64,000 nt of DNA from Datisca glomerata (lineage: Eukaryota > Streptophyta > Magnoliopsida > Cucurbitales > Datiscaceae): NCBI GenBank assembly GCA_003255025.1, contig QANY01005285.1, positions 695,001 through 759,000 of the forward strand, given 5' to 3'. Positions 22,420 to 35,525 of this stretch are shown piece after piece (positions within the stretch are counted from its first letter, which is position 1; each line of letters opens with the position of its first letter). The notes below the pieces were generated by a model. It was not told the origin of the DNA and made no database searches. It saw only the letters and a program-made list of their open reading frames with translations. Both the position numbers and the translations under genes were made by a program.

Positions 22420-24540
22420 TAAGCAACACTTAGGATGAGTTAATACTCATCCACTGGGCACTAAGACTCAGTCCCTCCCAATCTGATCTCTAGAAGGCAA
22501 GAGGGGACGGCACATTTTTACATAATTTTAAAATTATAACTATTTGGTCTTTTCATTAAAATTTGATTAATAATAATAATAATCGGTACCCTTCCGACCC
22601 CATACGTCAATTCATGCATATGGGTATCCTATGGGCCACCTCATGCTTCAAAGGGGTAAATTCGGAAGGGTAATTTGGTAGAGAGGTATCTTAACCTAAA
22701 TGTCTGAAATATCATTGAAATTTAAATATCTCTTTGTTTGATATAATAAGTTGTAAAAAAATTTGATATCCGAAATACAACGATACTCTCATTTGAATGT
22801 ATCTTGATACTCTCAAAATTGAGGGGTATCTTATGCCCGACATCTCTCATTAATTATTTTTTATGAGTTTTCTCAAATTAACTTTCATCACATCATCTTT
22901 TATATACATGTCAAACAATGAGTAATTGGACAATCAAAATATATTTTTAATGTGTTCAATTAAAATTTGTTTACTAATTAATCAATATGGCTGTAATTTT
23001 TATTTTTGAAATACTAATAGGAATATGTGTATGGTAAATTATGTGTTTATAGTCTCTTGGATATATGAAATTATTTTTAATTCTAGCATTATATATTAGT
23101 TCAAGGGTAAGGGTAAAACTATAAATTCATAAATTATTATAACATTCCCTTACACATTCTATCAAAACAAATAAAGTAATTAACATTCTCACTATTAAAT
23201 TTATTTTATATTTTTTTAGTTGTCATTCTTTCTCATTGTTTTATTTGTATCTTATTGATTAATTATTTCATCATCAATATTTTTTAGGTAAATTTACAAT
23301 GTAACCATTATCATAAAGTAACAATTTAGCTATTAAATATTAGTAAGCAGGTAAGTAAAAATGAATAAAAATAAAAGAAGATTTAATTTAATAAATAAAT
23401 TAACAATTATATTTTATCATGTTATAAATTAAGATGAAGAAAGATAAATCAATTAACAATTCATCCATAAACATAATTCAGTTTAAGGATAAAATTAAAA
23501 ATTTATAATTATACTTATAGCATTCACTTCCACATTCTATCAAAATAAATAAAATAATTTAACATTCTCATCATTAAATCATAATATTCTCAAGTAAAAC
23601 AAACAAATCAATATTAACTTTCTAGATATATAATTTTCTACAATTATATTCCAACAATCTTATTTCAAAAATACCATGAACTTGCTGGTCTAATGCGCTA
23701 GACTTTTTTGGAGTAATTTTTTGTGCAGCTTATGCCCAACAAGGCTAATATCAAACAATGTTTCTTTAAAAAAAGAAAGAAATAAAATTCATACATATTT
23801 TTTTTATTTTGCTGAGTCGGGAGATAATGGTCATGCCCAACATCCAAATGTTTGAGATAATAAGCTGAGTTATCATTATACCCAGTTAAAAAAATACCTT
23901 AAATCTTATATGTATTTTAAGACAACATTATCGTTCGGTTTAAATGTTTGAATTGAATTATATTAATTCTTCGAATTGGTAGGTATATTAGTTTAAATAT
24001 ACCTTGAATTAATGTCTGATATGTTATACTTGGAATTGTTTTCTATTTGGAGGATGTTTTTTAAATCACGGGCACAATTTTTTTTTAAATTCTAACCATT
24101 CAAAGAAAACTAATGTTTTGTCATTTGTGAAAGACACCATGATAATTCTTTGTTTTTAAATAAGAAATAATCAGTATTTGGCATCATTTTGCCATTTTTG
24201 TGTTTTTTATTTTTAAATAAGATTGTTGTTGATAAGAATCAGTAAATGTAATAATAGGACATTCTAGCTAGGCTTACACCTCCATAACACACTTATCATC
24301 TAACTCAACCTAATATATTATTAAATAAAAATAATATTATTACTAATGAGAGAATTATGCATATTCTGATTTAAAGGTCACTTCTAGTCACTATAAAACT
24401 AAAAAATAGCTCAAATATATTAAAACTTAAAAGTCCCAAAAACTAATGCTAAAAGTTGAAAAAACTAATGTGAAAGGCCAACAAAAGGACACGCTAAAAC
24501 ACCCACGTAAAAAACAAAACCCTAATTCCCATTATCTTCC
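22420..24540. other. AT-rich intergenic region with a diverged direct repeat
   Basis: No gene recognised. Two stretches near 23105-23205 and 23480-23585 share TTACACATTCTATCAAAA-like sequence and look like old copies of one repeat about 375 bp apart. A GC-richer patch at 22580-22690 (GGTACCCTTCCGACCCCATA) has no recognised identity. Confidence 0.4.
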
Positions 24541-24549
24541 TCGCAGTCG

Positions 24550-24600
24550 CTCAACAACAACAGAAACCCTAGTATGTCTCAGCCATTCAACAACAACAAA
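24550..24600 (+). repeat. Left flank of the Helitron insertion: first copies of a host tandem repeat
   Basis: One full unit CAACAACAACAGAAACCCTA...GTCTCAGCCAT and the start of the next (TCAACAACAACAAA) end exactly at the Helitron. The rest of the second unit and a third unit lie after the Helitron, at 49039-49110. Confidence 0.8.
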
Positions 24601-26308
24601 TCTATACTATATATAAAAGTGTAGAAGTTAGAAAAATATTTTTGATTAATACTATCCTAATTATTTTTTTATTTTTCCTATCATCCTTACAGTGTACTTA
24701 TTATCCCAAGTACTCATATGAAAGGTCTTTTTCAACCATTTTGCATTTATTGTCCTAATTGTTTATATGAAAATCTTTTTAACTACTTTTTTAAATATCA
24801 TCTTTAAAGACATTTTCTCTTCATTTTTAATTTAAAATCTTAGACAAAATAATTATAAGCAAAAAAAAAGTTTCAAGTTAACCAAATATTTCTTTAGCTA
24901 AGATTTCTTTATTATCATTTTTATGCGTAAATCTTAAAAGACTAATAGTAAGCCAAAAAAAGTCTTCAACTAAACCAATTTTTTAATTAATATTTTTTAT
25001 TGTCATTTTATGTGCATACTAATCTAATTAGCATTAGAAATAAAATGAAAAAAATTTCATTCAGCAGAAGGAATAAAAAAATATTATATTTATAACTACT
25101 TATATTATCTTATCTTTATACATATAAAAGTGAGTAAAAAATAATTTTTGGATACTTTATCCTCACATTATTAATTTTTTTAAATTATCTCTAAACTTAG
25201 TATTAAACGACATCATAATAATTAAATTTTCAATTAATTAATCAATAAACATTGTCTTTATTTCAAGTTAGATACTTAATTAATCTTTTTACATTACATT
25301 TTACAACAGAAAGTATGATGAATAGAAATTAAGATGAATTGTATCAATATAACACATAACACATAATAATGATACATAGTGGATGAAAGAAAAAATTCTT
25401 GAAACAAATTGATAAAAGAGAAAAATAATTTATTATTAAAATTGAGTAAAATGCATTAGTTTACATATTAGACAAATTTCATATAAAATTTATAAATTAA
25501 TCTCACAACGAAAATACATATATGAAAGAAAAAAATAAGTTTATATATGTTGGGGGTTATACCCTCAAAGCATGTGTATTGACTTTTTTATATGAAATTT
25601 AATGAGCATTACATTTTTCTTATAATTGTTCGTTTAAATTATTGTTGAATAATTTATATAAATATCTAAAAATTTCATATTCATTAATGAGACTATGATC
25701 TTGTATTAGTACGAGATGATTAAGATCATAGGTAATGAATAAAATTGTCAGCAACATATTAAAGTATAAAATCTTTAATGAATGGTTGCTAGTACGGGTC
25801 ACTAAGCATTATGAATGCGTGTGATCTAGATTCAGATCGTTGGTGTGGATAGATATCATAGTGAAGATACTTTATATAATGAGATTATATATGATTGTAC
25901 CGATTTGAATTAATATCTTTATCAATGTGCCGTTTATAATAAAGATTAAATACACATCAATTCGATGATCATATGTAGATCAGCCTGAATCTTGAGTAGT
26001 CATGAACTTCTCACTACTACAAATTTAGAATATCTTGACAGCTGAATTTATTTACTATGACAGGCGCGGGAAGAAGGAAAATCAGACTTTTAGCTAAGAT
26101 GACAAGTCTATCATAATAGATTAAGATAACATGACAAGTTGTATTTAAACGATCATAAAAAAGATGTACTTTAGTTAGAATGGCAGTGAGAGAGTTATTG
26201 TCATATATACATAATTGGTGATGAAGTTTTATTTAATTACAACTATGCCATTCTTTTTATACCCTGAACCCTAACCCAATCTCATTCATTTTATTTACTC
26301 CATCCGAT

Positions 26309-26367
26309 CTCTCTCTCCTTAATCTCTCTCTCTCTCTCCTTAATCTCTCTCTCTCTCTCTCTTAATC
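26309..26367. repeat. CT-rich microsatellite within CACTA element A
   Basis: Three runs of (CT)n separated by CTTAAT, before a stretch containing GGGTTAGGGTTTG. Non-coding. Confidence 0.8.
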
Positions 26368-26832
26368 TTCTATGAGATCGAGCTTCTTTTATCCCGTGAG
26401 TCGTGATTGATGGGTTAGGGTTTGAAGTTGGTTGGGCGTGCGATGTGCGAGGGTCGTTGGCTCGTTGTGTTCAATCAGGTATGAGATGCATGGGTCCTCT
26501 GTGTATCTCGCTAGGATGGTGAGTCCTCGTTTCCTGTTATCTCTACCTTTTCCCTCATATCGCTTGATGTTGTGTTCATATTGGTTGAGACTTTATGAAT
26601 TTGTGCAAGACTTAGCCATCAGTTGGCTTCGATGCTAGGCCATGTGCTAGAATTTCAGTCGGTGTAGTGGTCTTGTTCGTTTACACTTTTTCCCTATTTA
26701 TAAATCAATTTCCTTTGTTATTGAAGAGAAACTATTTTTCTTTACACTTTATGCTTCGATGCTAGGTCGTGTGCAAGAATTTCAGTCACTATACTCTTTG
26801 TAGTGCTGGTAACTAGGGAAACTATATAGGAA

Positions 26833-27118
26833 AAGAAGATAGTAAAGTGGATCTTGCCTTAAGCTGTGTGGATAACTATGAAGCAAGAATGGCTGTTAAT
26901 CAGGTAAATGCTGATCTCTGTTCCATATACATCATGAATTTCTTTCCATATATCAGTAGTGTTCAGGAATTTTGGTCATTTGATACTGATATAGCATATA
27001 GTCCACTTCTATTTAAAATTTTATAAAAATATGTTTCTGATTAGTTTTGTTGGTCAAATCCTAATATAATTACACTCACAGTCTTGCAATGAGCTCAATC
27101 ATACCTAGATGGAATCTG
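26833..27118 (+). pseudogene. Fragment of UBA5 (E1 enzyme for UFM1), two exons
   Basis: An exon ending at 26903 encodes VDLALSCVDNYEARMAVNQ, followed by a GT donor. The next exon, 27082-27118, encodes SCNELNHT, a stop, MESG, and is followed by GTAAGT. These match consecutive exons of plant UBA5 around the adenylation-domain segment, where the stop (TAG) replaces Trp. The intron is kept, so the copy was taken from genomic DNA. UBA5 activates the ubiquitin-like modifier UFM1; this fragment lacks the catalytic Cys region and is non-functional. Confidence 0.82.
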
Positions 27119-27580
27119 GTAAGTGAAATGTACAGATTTTTCCCATAGAAAACTTTGAATAACTTATATGGTCCTGATGTACTCTCTGCTTCTTCATTTC
27201 TGCTTTAATTCACTATAAGTTTTTCAGTTTGTGACTCTTGGAATAAACGATCCATTTTGGGAAGACAATAAACAAGACATGTCTGCAAGTAGCTTATTCT
27301 TTTTGAAACTCTACAGCTACCTTATTATACAAAGAGAAGGGAAACTGTTGTTTAAAATATCTTGACATTTTTATAATAAACAAAAGAACATATATTCCTT
27401 TCTCATTTATTGTTGCTTGTTTACACTTCTAGTTTTTTTGGTTCAATTGATCCTATGCTTTATATTAATCTAAAATTGATCCAAAGACCCTTTAGTGGAA
27501 AAGGTTAAATAGTGGAAAAGGTGTACCTTTTCTTTTAGGAGAGAAAGTGAACACTGAAATGCCATGATTTAATGTCCTAA

Positions 27581-27803
27581 GAAAAGAACTTATTGGGAGG
27601 CTTTTTGGTTGATAAAGCTACAGAAGATTTAAGACAAAGGATAATTGAACATGTAAATGTCTACTTGAATCTCTTTCACGTAATAGTAGCTATCAAGTTC
27701 TCACTTTCATATTACTCCTTCTCAGAATATCATCGTGGTTTCCAAGTATTATGCAATGATTACATTGAAGAGACTTACAGAGCTGCTGTGTCTCAGTTTC
27801 CAG
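27581..27803 (+). pseudogene. Fragment of 26S proteasome subunit RPN5 (PSMD12), two exons
   Basis: Exon one (27581-27652) encodes EKNLLGGFLVDKATEDLRQR, then IIEH; the intron 27653-27725 is GT-AG; exon two (27726-27803) encodes NIIVVSKYYAMITLKRLTEL, then LCLSFQ, and is followed by GT. Joined in phase 0, this reproduces a conserved stretch of RPN5 leading into its PCI domain. RPN5 is a lid subunit of the 26S proteasome. Only about 50 codons are present, so this is a captured fragment. A single frame running through the intron (27593-27811) is misleading. Confidence 0.8.
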
Positions 27804-30800
27804 GTTTGTAGATGCTAATTTTTATCATTCACATAGAGCATCTGTGTTGTGTGGATTATCTTATTAACTAGTGTGTTTATAAGCTTAAGATAGGCTTAAA
27901 ATACTGTAACATGTTGAAGGGATGCCATGGGAAGGTAATGCCTTCCATAGACATTTTTAGACAATGTCCATTTCTACATACAATATTTTTTTTCATTAAT
28001 CTATGGTGCAGTCCAGTGACACAGAGTCTCATAGAAAATTCCCTTCTAAATCATGTCCCTTGAGGTATGGATCTGCAAAGATTTAAGAAGAAGCAATGAA
28101 CATATTTCACTCTGAATTACGAGAGTATTTGGGCTCAAACAGACCTAGCACTCTAGGAAACAAGGGATGGGGAATAACATCCCTTTCAGTTTCAACAAGT
28201 AAAATTTTTACAATACCCTCTATAAGTTTATAAACCTTACTAATTTTCATTTTATTGTATGATTTTGTCATATGGGCATGGTCTTTAGGGTGTCTGTCCT
28301 GGCAGCAAATAGTGGACGGCCGCACAATGCTTATTTGATAAAAGGAACTACTTAAGCACTCAAACCATCTCAGGATAGATTAGATAATAATTAAAAAGAA
28401 TCAACTAAAACAAGCAACAAAGAACTCTAACAAAAATAGCTAGGGGATGGAATCAATTGATGGGTAGATAAGGTCATAATATAAGCTATTAATAATTTCT
28501 TTATCGATCACTCGAATATTTTATTACAACTACTTCATGCAATTAATCATGTTTCTTATTTTAGTTTGTTAGATTTAAGATTATGAGGATACTTCTAATA
28601 GCTTTGGCGTTGTTCAGGAAAGGTGTATTCCTTCTAATCCCAATTTGTTTTTTTAGGCAAGAGACAAATCCTTGTTTCTAGTTTTCACTCAATCATTAGA
28701 GGATAACTATAGATATAAGTTTGTATTTCATCTAATGTCTCTATAATTCAATAAGCATTTTATTAATTTTTATTTGTTATGAAATATTTATCATTTATTG
28801 TTTTATCAGTCTTTCGGGGTCTCGTAGTCACTTATAAAATATATACTTTTAATCTCTACTAGAGTAAGTATATATATACACACTAGAATAGGCACTTGTA
28901 TGATTAATTTAGTTATTGTTTTTTTAGTTTGTCTTCTTGTTTAATGCCCCTCCACTTTTTTCTAATATTGCATTTGTAGCATTAGGTATATGAGATTCCT
29001 CGATGGTAATCCAATCATGGGAGGCATTTCAATTCAGGGTACTTGTATATGTTTCTGCTGTATATGATCTTTTACTTCATTTCCTTTAACATATCATAAT
29101 TTTATTGGCTTTAATGCTAACTCCTATAAGGATTTATGTTTAGATATAGCATCTGTGTTGTGTGGATTATCTTGTTAGCTAGTGTGTTTATAGGCTTAAG
29201 ATAGGCTTCAGATACTGTAGCATGTTGAAGGATTGTCATGGGAAGAAAATTCCTTTCCATGTCAATTTTTTAAAAAAGAATTAGGGTACCTTTAATGATG
29301 GGGAATCCCCGTCATCTATTTGCTTTTTCCGGCACCTATGTTTACGGGTAATCCCTATCATCTATTTGCTTTTTTCGGCACCTATGATGAAGGATAATCC
29401 TTGTCATCTAATTGCTTTTTACAGTACCCTATATTGACGGTTTTATTTTTAAAAGACTAAAGATGATAACCTGGTCAGCCGTCAATATAGGTTTATAATG
29501 ATGATTTTTACCTATCATCTAAACTCTATTGTGTAGTAGTGCATATACATGTCTACTGGATTTTTTGATTCACTTGTTAATGTTTGTTTGTAAAACAAGC
29601 TAGTAACTTTTGTTTTGGATATTCAGTGATATGTATGACTGGGAACATGATCTTACAAGATTAGGAATCCAAGCTTTCCTAACTACGTATATTCGTTCCC
29701 TTAAGTGTTAATTCTAGAACTGAATAGTTATTGAGCTCAAATTTATAATAAGATTATAAATTAGCCATTCACTAGTGGATTGATGGTACTTAAGGATCAA
29801 GAGGTAATCAGAAGGGTAAAACGATAATTTTAACCAGCTCTCATTTACGAACCAGTAATTGGAGGATATAACTACATGAATTGATTATACCAGTGGATTA
29901 CACGAGAATACGCTATAAATACAATCTATAATCTCTAAGACTGCAATTCCATATTTATAGTGGAGTAATGATGGAATTAATAAATAAAATTATTTAACTA
30001 AAGAGTTTAATTAATAATCTAGTTTATTAGAGCTTAGGATTATAGGTCCATGGTACTCAAGCCACATCTATACTACGCAGTCTAGGGTGTGAATATTCTG
30101 GACGTGAGAAAATGACTAACTTGCAAAACAAATTATTATAGGGCAAGTATATAATTATGTGATAATTATGTGTGATTAATTAATATATATATAAATAATT
30201 ATTGTTTATTTTTTAATTATTGATAAGTGATACATAATATCTAGTTTATGAAATTAGATAATTATATTATTATTAGATAATATTTTGGATCAACTAAATC
30301 TGATATTTGTGAAATAACAGATAATATAGTTTATAGGGGTAATTAGATATGTTAATTTTGAATTAAATGATATCTAGATATTTACAGTAAATATCATGTG
30401 TCGATCACTGATTGGGTATCAGAGATTGGCATAGACTATGTAGTGCCACGTGGCACTACAGTAGTGGGGGTGCAACACTACAGTGTCATGCGGCGCTGCA
30501 GTCGTGAACCATTATACAGTGGGTCCCACTGTATTGGGTAATTTGAAATTAAATATTATTTTTAATTTTTAATTATCTCTAGATATCTGATACGTCATTA
30601 TCTAGAATAAATACAAATTTTATTCTAATGAGAAGAGTTGATCAGATCATCAGCTAATTAATCATAGAATCAGTTTATCAATCAAGAGTTAAGAGAAGAA
30701 CATAATTTATCAAAAAGTGATTTTTTCTATGATTAAGAGTTAATCAAAATCTCTAAAAGAATCATCATCACGTTCTTTTAGAGAATCATTTCACAAAAGT

Positions 30801-31221
30801 CATTCTTAGTAAATCTCTAGATCTCATCTGTTGAGTACATCTAGATATAAAAAAATATTTTCGTTATATTATATGTGCACACACACACGTCCTAGTGCAT
30901 TGAGGATTGACTTGAAAGATCTTGGTGTAGATCTCGTAGTATGCTGATCATTGGAACGATTTCGTGGGAACGGAGAATCGATCGGGTTCGCGAGGACACT
31001 TGATTTAAACTATAAGATGTATATGATTCGTGTTAATATAATATATAAAAATATAATAAATCTTTACTGATTGAAAAAAGAGTTTCAATAATTTTTTTGT
31101 TATCGTAGCGTTGCGCGATTTTATTTTACTAAAAAATTCAATTTTTTTATTTAAAGTTTAATTTTTTAAATGACCACGCGCCACACGCTTCCGCTGCGCA
31201 CGCGCCGCGACGACTAACCAG

Positions 31222-31235
31222 TGGTATCCGAGCGG
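31222..31235 (+). other. Primer-binding site after LTR1
   Basis: TGGTATCCGAGCGG lies 1 bp after the LTR; the Copia consensus TGGTATCAGAGC pairs with initiator tRNA-Met. One mismatch is seen. Confidence 0.75.
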
Positions 31236-33364
31236 TCTTTATATATTTATATGTTAAATGTTATGTAGGTTTTCTTGCATTGTTCATATAATATGAGATA
31301 TGTATGAATGAAGGAAGATTATGTTTTTTGAATATATAGAAAATAATAGATCGTTAATTGTATGGTGATTATTAGCTAAGATTTTGATCTTTTAATTTTT
31401 CCTGAAATCTTGTGTAAGCTGTTTTGGGAAGTAGAAATTTTTGTAATTACATTTTGAATATTTATTATAATTATTCCGATTGCGAGAAGACGAAGAACGC
31501 ACGAGACGAACGACGGAGGAAAAAGAAAAGAAATAGGAATTCTTTTAGAATTCCGACGCTGGCACCAAAAATTGGATTTCTGGAACTGGCGGCGCCGATT
31601 CTATATTTCCGGAAATGTCGTTGGAATTTACTAATCCGGCAACGTCACCGAAAAATCGGCGCCGGTGGCAGACGATGGTTGGTGATGGCATACGGTGGTT
31701 GGTGGTGGCAGACGCTGGTGATGGTGGTGAGTGGCAACTGTTGTCACATTTAGGGACATTTTGCACAAACCCTGATACCAACTAACCATATTATGATTGA
31801 GTTTGATGATAACCATATCTCTATCTATTATCCTTTTAAATTTTGAAATTATTGTAATTTTAAAGTTAAATTTGTAATTTATAATTTTATGAAAATTAGA
31901 AATTAATGGGTTGATTGAGTTTGACCTAAGTTTGACCATATCAAATAAAATATTTATTTAACTAAGTTAAAATCAACTAATTTTAAAGGGATAATTATAA
32001 AAATTAATTTTAATTAAGAAAAATAGTTTTTCTTAATTAAATAGATTTTTGTTCGAAGTCTGAAAATTATGAAGATGGACATTAGGAGGAGAAGGCAATA
32101 TTTGAGAAATATGTAATTCTGAAGTTCGCTTCGTAATTTTATTTTTTTTATTTCAAGAGTTGTGATTTAGAAATACATACAAAATAGTCACTCGGTCCAT
32201 TATTTTTTACTTTATTGTTAAATAATTATTTTAATTGTTACAATTAATAACTTATTCATGCATTAGTCGATCGCATGCCATACATGAAAATATCACACAG
32301 TTTTATTTGATCATACATCTCATCAGTAGAAACATGATTTATTAAAATTGTCATAATATGTTTATATGTATTATTTTATGAAATCAATTGCATATAAACT
32401 ACTCGGTTTTAACTAGTTAAACTTGGTAATCATACCACACTAAGGGCTATAGTAACATTTAGGATAACCGACTTTAGTAAAAGAGTTTAATTAAAGTTTG
32501 ATAAATATAATTAATTAGTTAATCGAAATTCACCTAATTATGACTTAGACGCTTTAGAATCTTAAATAAACTTAGACCAATAAGATTGACATAACTGATT
32601 ATTAAATATTCATAGGGTTATTATTTTAACTAGTAGTTAATTTAGAATTAATTAAGTAGTTAAAAATGGAAACACATAATCCTAAAATAGTGAGTGAGAG
32701 AATGTTGACGTGTCAATGTAGCCCACGATCCTCATTATTAGTACAATATCGTGAGGTATAGTGAGGGTCTTGAGATGACTTTGTTTTCATCCCCCTAATG
32801 AAGGTTTCGAGCTGTACCAATACCAACGTTAGACTTCGTAAGAAGATAGAAGGAAGTGACATAATTTAGTTTTGACCAATCCTAATGCGACATATTCTAA
32901 ATCAAGTCATGGAATCTGAAATAATGAGTTACACTCACAAAGTCACAATTAAAATTTCATGTGGATAGTGTGACTTGACCAAACAAGCGATGCCTTATTG
33001 TTAAAAGAGAAAATATGAGATATTTTAACTTTTAATTAATAAGGATGAGAATATCTCATAGACAGTCTGAGATTAATCTAAAGGGCCCTAAGATAACACA
33101 TTAATCGTTGGGTTGTTTTATCGTGATTAGTAAATGTTTAATTTGTGTGTTTATTATGTTGCATTCATGCATCACATTTACTTTTTGAATTTTATATATT
33201 TATCAATTATATTGAATCTTATATGTTTTAAATTTCAGTTATCATTATTATGTTTACCATGGACAATCATGTTACTGCTTTACTCACTTTTGAGAAATTG
33301 TTACGATTTTTCCATAGTCCAAGTGCATTATCGACGCCAACTAATAAATTTTATTAAAAAATAG
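31236..33364 (+). pseudogene. Copia internal region A: leader and start of gag, truncated
   Basis: The leader aligns with that of internal B (36950-38900). A gag start remains near 33259: ATGGACAATC... encodes MDNHVTALLTFEKL, comparable to MGNSVTALLALEKL in internal B, then the frame leaves the family and stops at about 33362. All pol sequence is missing. Confidence 0.7.
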
Positions 33365-34364
33365 AGTATTGTCTACATGATTGATTGATATTAATTATTA
33401 AAATTAATAAGACCTTAATTCTAATTGAGAATGACAAAAATGGGAGTTTTAATTAAACTAAAATTCTAATGGAACTAAAACGATAAAGATAAATAATTCA
33501 AATTTAAATAGATAAAAGATCTAGGGATTCTGATTTCACCAAATTAAGCATGCTCAAATTTCTAAAACTCGATCAATCAATGTTTATCAAATTATTGGCA
33601 GTGAATTTATCTAAAGTAATTATCAATATGTCTCAAGCATTGATAACCACGAATCAAAAATACTAATCTCATATCTCTGTCAAGATTAAATAAATTGAAA
33701 CTCATTAAGCATGGGAAATTATAATTACTACACTAGATCTATAATTATTTCTAACATAAAATTCTAATGGTGTTATAAATAAAGATCAAATTTAATCATC
33801 ACTTTTCAGTCTCAGAATTAAATCTAAAATCATGTAATAGTTGGTCAGACGGTCACAAGCATTAAGAATGGATTATAACACTCGATAATATTAAATAAAC
33901 ATCGATTGAATTGAAAATCAGAGTTTATGAAGAATCATAGTTTAACTATGCCGTAGCCCTAGATAAGAAATTTAGAACATACTAAAATGGGAAAAAATCC
34001 TAATAATATTCATGAACATAGAGGAAAAGAGAAGAGAAAACTAGATTTGTGGATGAATTGAAGTTGAGATCTATCTCCCGATTGGATCCGTCTTCGTTTC
34101 CTCTCCAAAAAGCTTTCTCCTCTGTCTCCCACATCCAAAAGTCATCTAAAAGACCTAAAATATTATATTTATACATTATGGATCGTCAAGGATTGGATTG
34201 GAGTAAAAAAATCACAAAAAAATATAAAATGCGCCAGCGTCGTGATGATGGGAAGCCAGTGCCGTGGCGCTGGCTTATTTCTTCTTGTGGTTACTTTCAG
34301 CGTCACGGCGGTGGAAGCCAGCGCCGCGACGCTGGCTATTCTGTTAATTTTTGAATCTAAGTCT
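33365..34364. other. Unidentified 1-kb segment replacing pol and the 5' part of LTR2
   Basis: This has no counterpart in the other internal regions. It ends with a GC-rich patch (34229-34340) holding repeated GCGCCAGCGTCGTGATG and GCGCCGCGACGCTGGC motifs, which recalls parts of other plant LTR elements. Open frames here (34049-34354) are not recognised. It may be a fragment of a different retroelement introduced by insertion or recombination. Confidence 0.45.
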
Positions 34365-34640
34365 CGTATATTGATTCCATTTAATGTTAATTTTGGAACT
34401 AAATGGTTATTGAGCTCAAATTTATAATAAAATTATAGATTATCCATTCACTAGTATATTAATGGTACTTAAGGATCAATAGGTAATTAGAACGGTAAAA
34501 TGGTAATTTTGACCAATTCTAATTTACGAACCAATCATTAGAGGGCAGAATTACATGAAATGATTATGTCAGTTGACTACAAGAGAATACTATGTAAATA
34601 CATTCTATAATCTCTAAGAGTGCAATTTCATATATTTAGT

Positions 34641-35525
34641 TAAGGGCATTCAAAAACTGTCCAGATCGTTTAATCCGAACTGGTCCAAACCAAAATTGAT
34701 CGATCTGGATGGTTTTTTTCTTGTTAATGGTCGGTTCGGTCCTCTAAATATTTTGTTAGTTCTTGATCGATCCGACTGGACCGACCATATATTATATATA
34801 TTAGGGTTTTAGGTTAAATGAAGTGAAATCTATGTGTCCCTCTCGCCTCTCCCTCTCCCTTAGCTCATACTGCTCAATCAGTCCCTCTCGCCCTATCCCC
34901 CCTCTAGCCTCTTCTCGCCTCTCCATCTCCCTCAGCTCAGTCCTTCTCCCTCAGCTCAGACTGCCCCTCGCCTCTCCTTCTCGCCTCTTTCTCTCTCCCT
35001 CAGCTCAGTCCCTCTCCCTTAGCTCAGACTACCTCTCACCTCTCCCTTTCACCTCTTATAACCTCTCCCTCTCCCTCAGCTCAGTCCCTCAACATCAACT
35101 CAGACTGCCTCTCGCCTCTCCCTCTCCCTCAGCTCAGTCCCTTTCCCTTAGCTCAGATTGTCTCCCGCCTCCTTTCGCCTCTCCCTCTCCCTCAGCTCAG
35201 ACTCCCTATCGCCTCTCCCTCTCGTCTCCTCTCGCCTCTCCGTCTCCCTCTCAACTCTCCCTCAGCCCATTCCCTCTCCCTCTGTAGTTAGTCCCTCTCA
35301 CCTCTAGCCCTCCCTTAGCTCAATCCCTGTCCCTCAGCTCAGTCCCCCTCCCTCTCCCTTAGTCCGTCAAGTGCGTACGAATTGACCGTTGATTCTCGGT
35401 CTGGTTGGTCCAGATTTTTTCTAGATTTATGGTCGGTTCGGTCCTCCTTATAGAAGGACTGTGATTTTTGGTCTGGTCTTGTTTTCCTCCAAAACGCAGG
35501 CCAGATCAGCCGTTGAACACCCCTA
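34641..35525. mobile_element. hAT-like element with a CT-rich minisatellite core, nested in LTR2
   Basis: The ends TAAGGGCATTCAA and TTGAACACCCCTA are imperfect inverted repeats of the TAGGGGTG type; subterminal GGTCGGTTCGGTCCTC is present on both sides (about 34730 and 35430). The other LTR copies lack this segment and read CATATTTATAGTGGAG across the site. Flanks TATTTAGT and TTTATAAT look like decayed duplications. Confidence 0.68.
34823..35365. repeat. CT-rich minisatellite (CTCTCCCTCAGCTCAGTCCC)
   Basis: Degenerate units of CTCTCCCTCAGCTCAGTCC and CTCGCCTCTCC repeat many times. A 154-codon Ser/Leu/Pro frame over it is a by-product of the repeat, not a gene. Confidence 0.85.

Larger units (their letters stand above)
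26012..29541 (+). mobile_element. CACTA element A carrying UBA5 and RPN5 gene fragments
   Basis: The ends CACTACTACAAA (26012) and TGTGTAGTAGTG (to 29541) are inverted repeats of the CACTA superfamily. Comparison with uninterrupted LTR4 (CATGAACTCATATACATG at about 47217) shows precise interruption of LTR1; the 3-bp duplication is not preserved. The right subterminal part has repeated GATGACGGGTAATCC / GTCATCTA-like motifs (29285-29530), as expected for transposase binding. No transposase is visible. Internal sequence includes introns and exons of at least two cellular genes in the plus orientation, and an internal direct repeat (about 27830-27930 and 29140-29260). Confidence 0.85.
25548..31220 (+). 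repeat. Copia LTR1, interrupted by a CACTA element
   Basis: Starts TGTTGGGGGTTATACCCTCA and ends CCA before a primer-binding site. Without the CACTA insertion (26012-29541) it is about 2.14 kb and aligns with LTR3 and LTR4. Confidence 0.85.

Noticed and set aside
27593..27811. A 72-codon plus-strand frame as a gene
   Set aside because: It runs through a small intron of the RPN5 fragment; the correct reading uses two exons with a frame change.
31424..31939. Overlapping frames on both strands near 31.4-31.9 kb
   Set aside because: They fall in the Copia leader; a GC-rich patch gives long frames on both strands, and no protein family is recognised.
34823..35287. A 154-codon Ser/Leu/Pro-rich protein
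   Set aside because: It is read from a CT-rich minisatellite inside a hAT-like element and has no independent coding signal.
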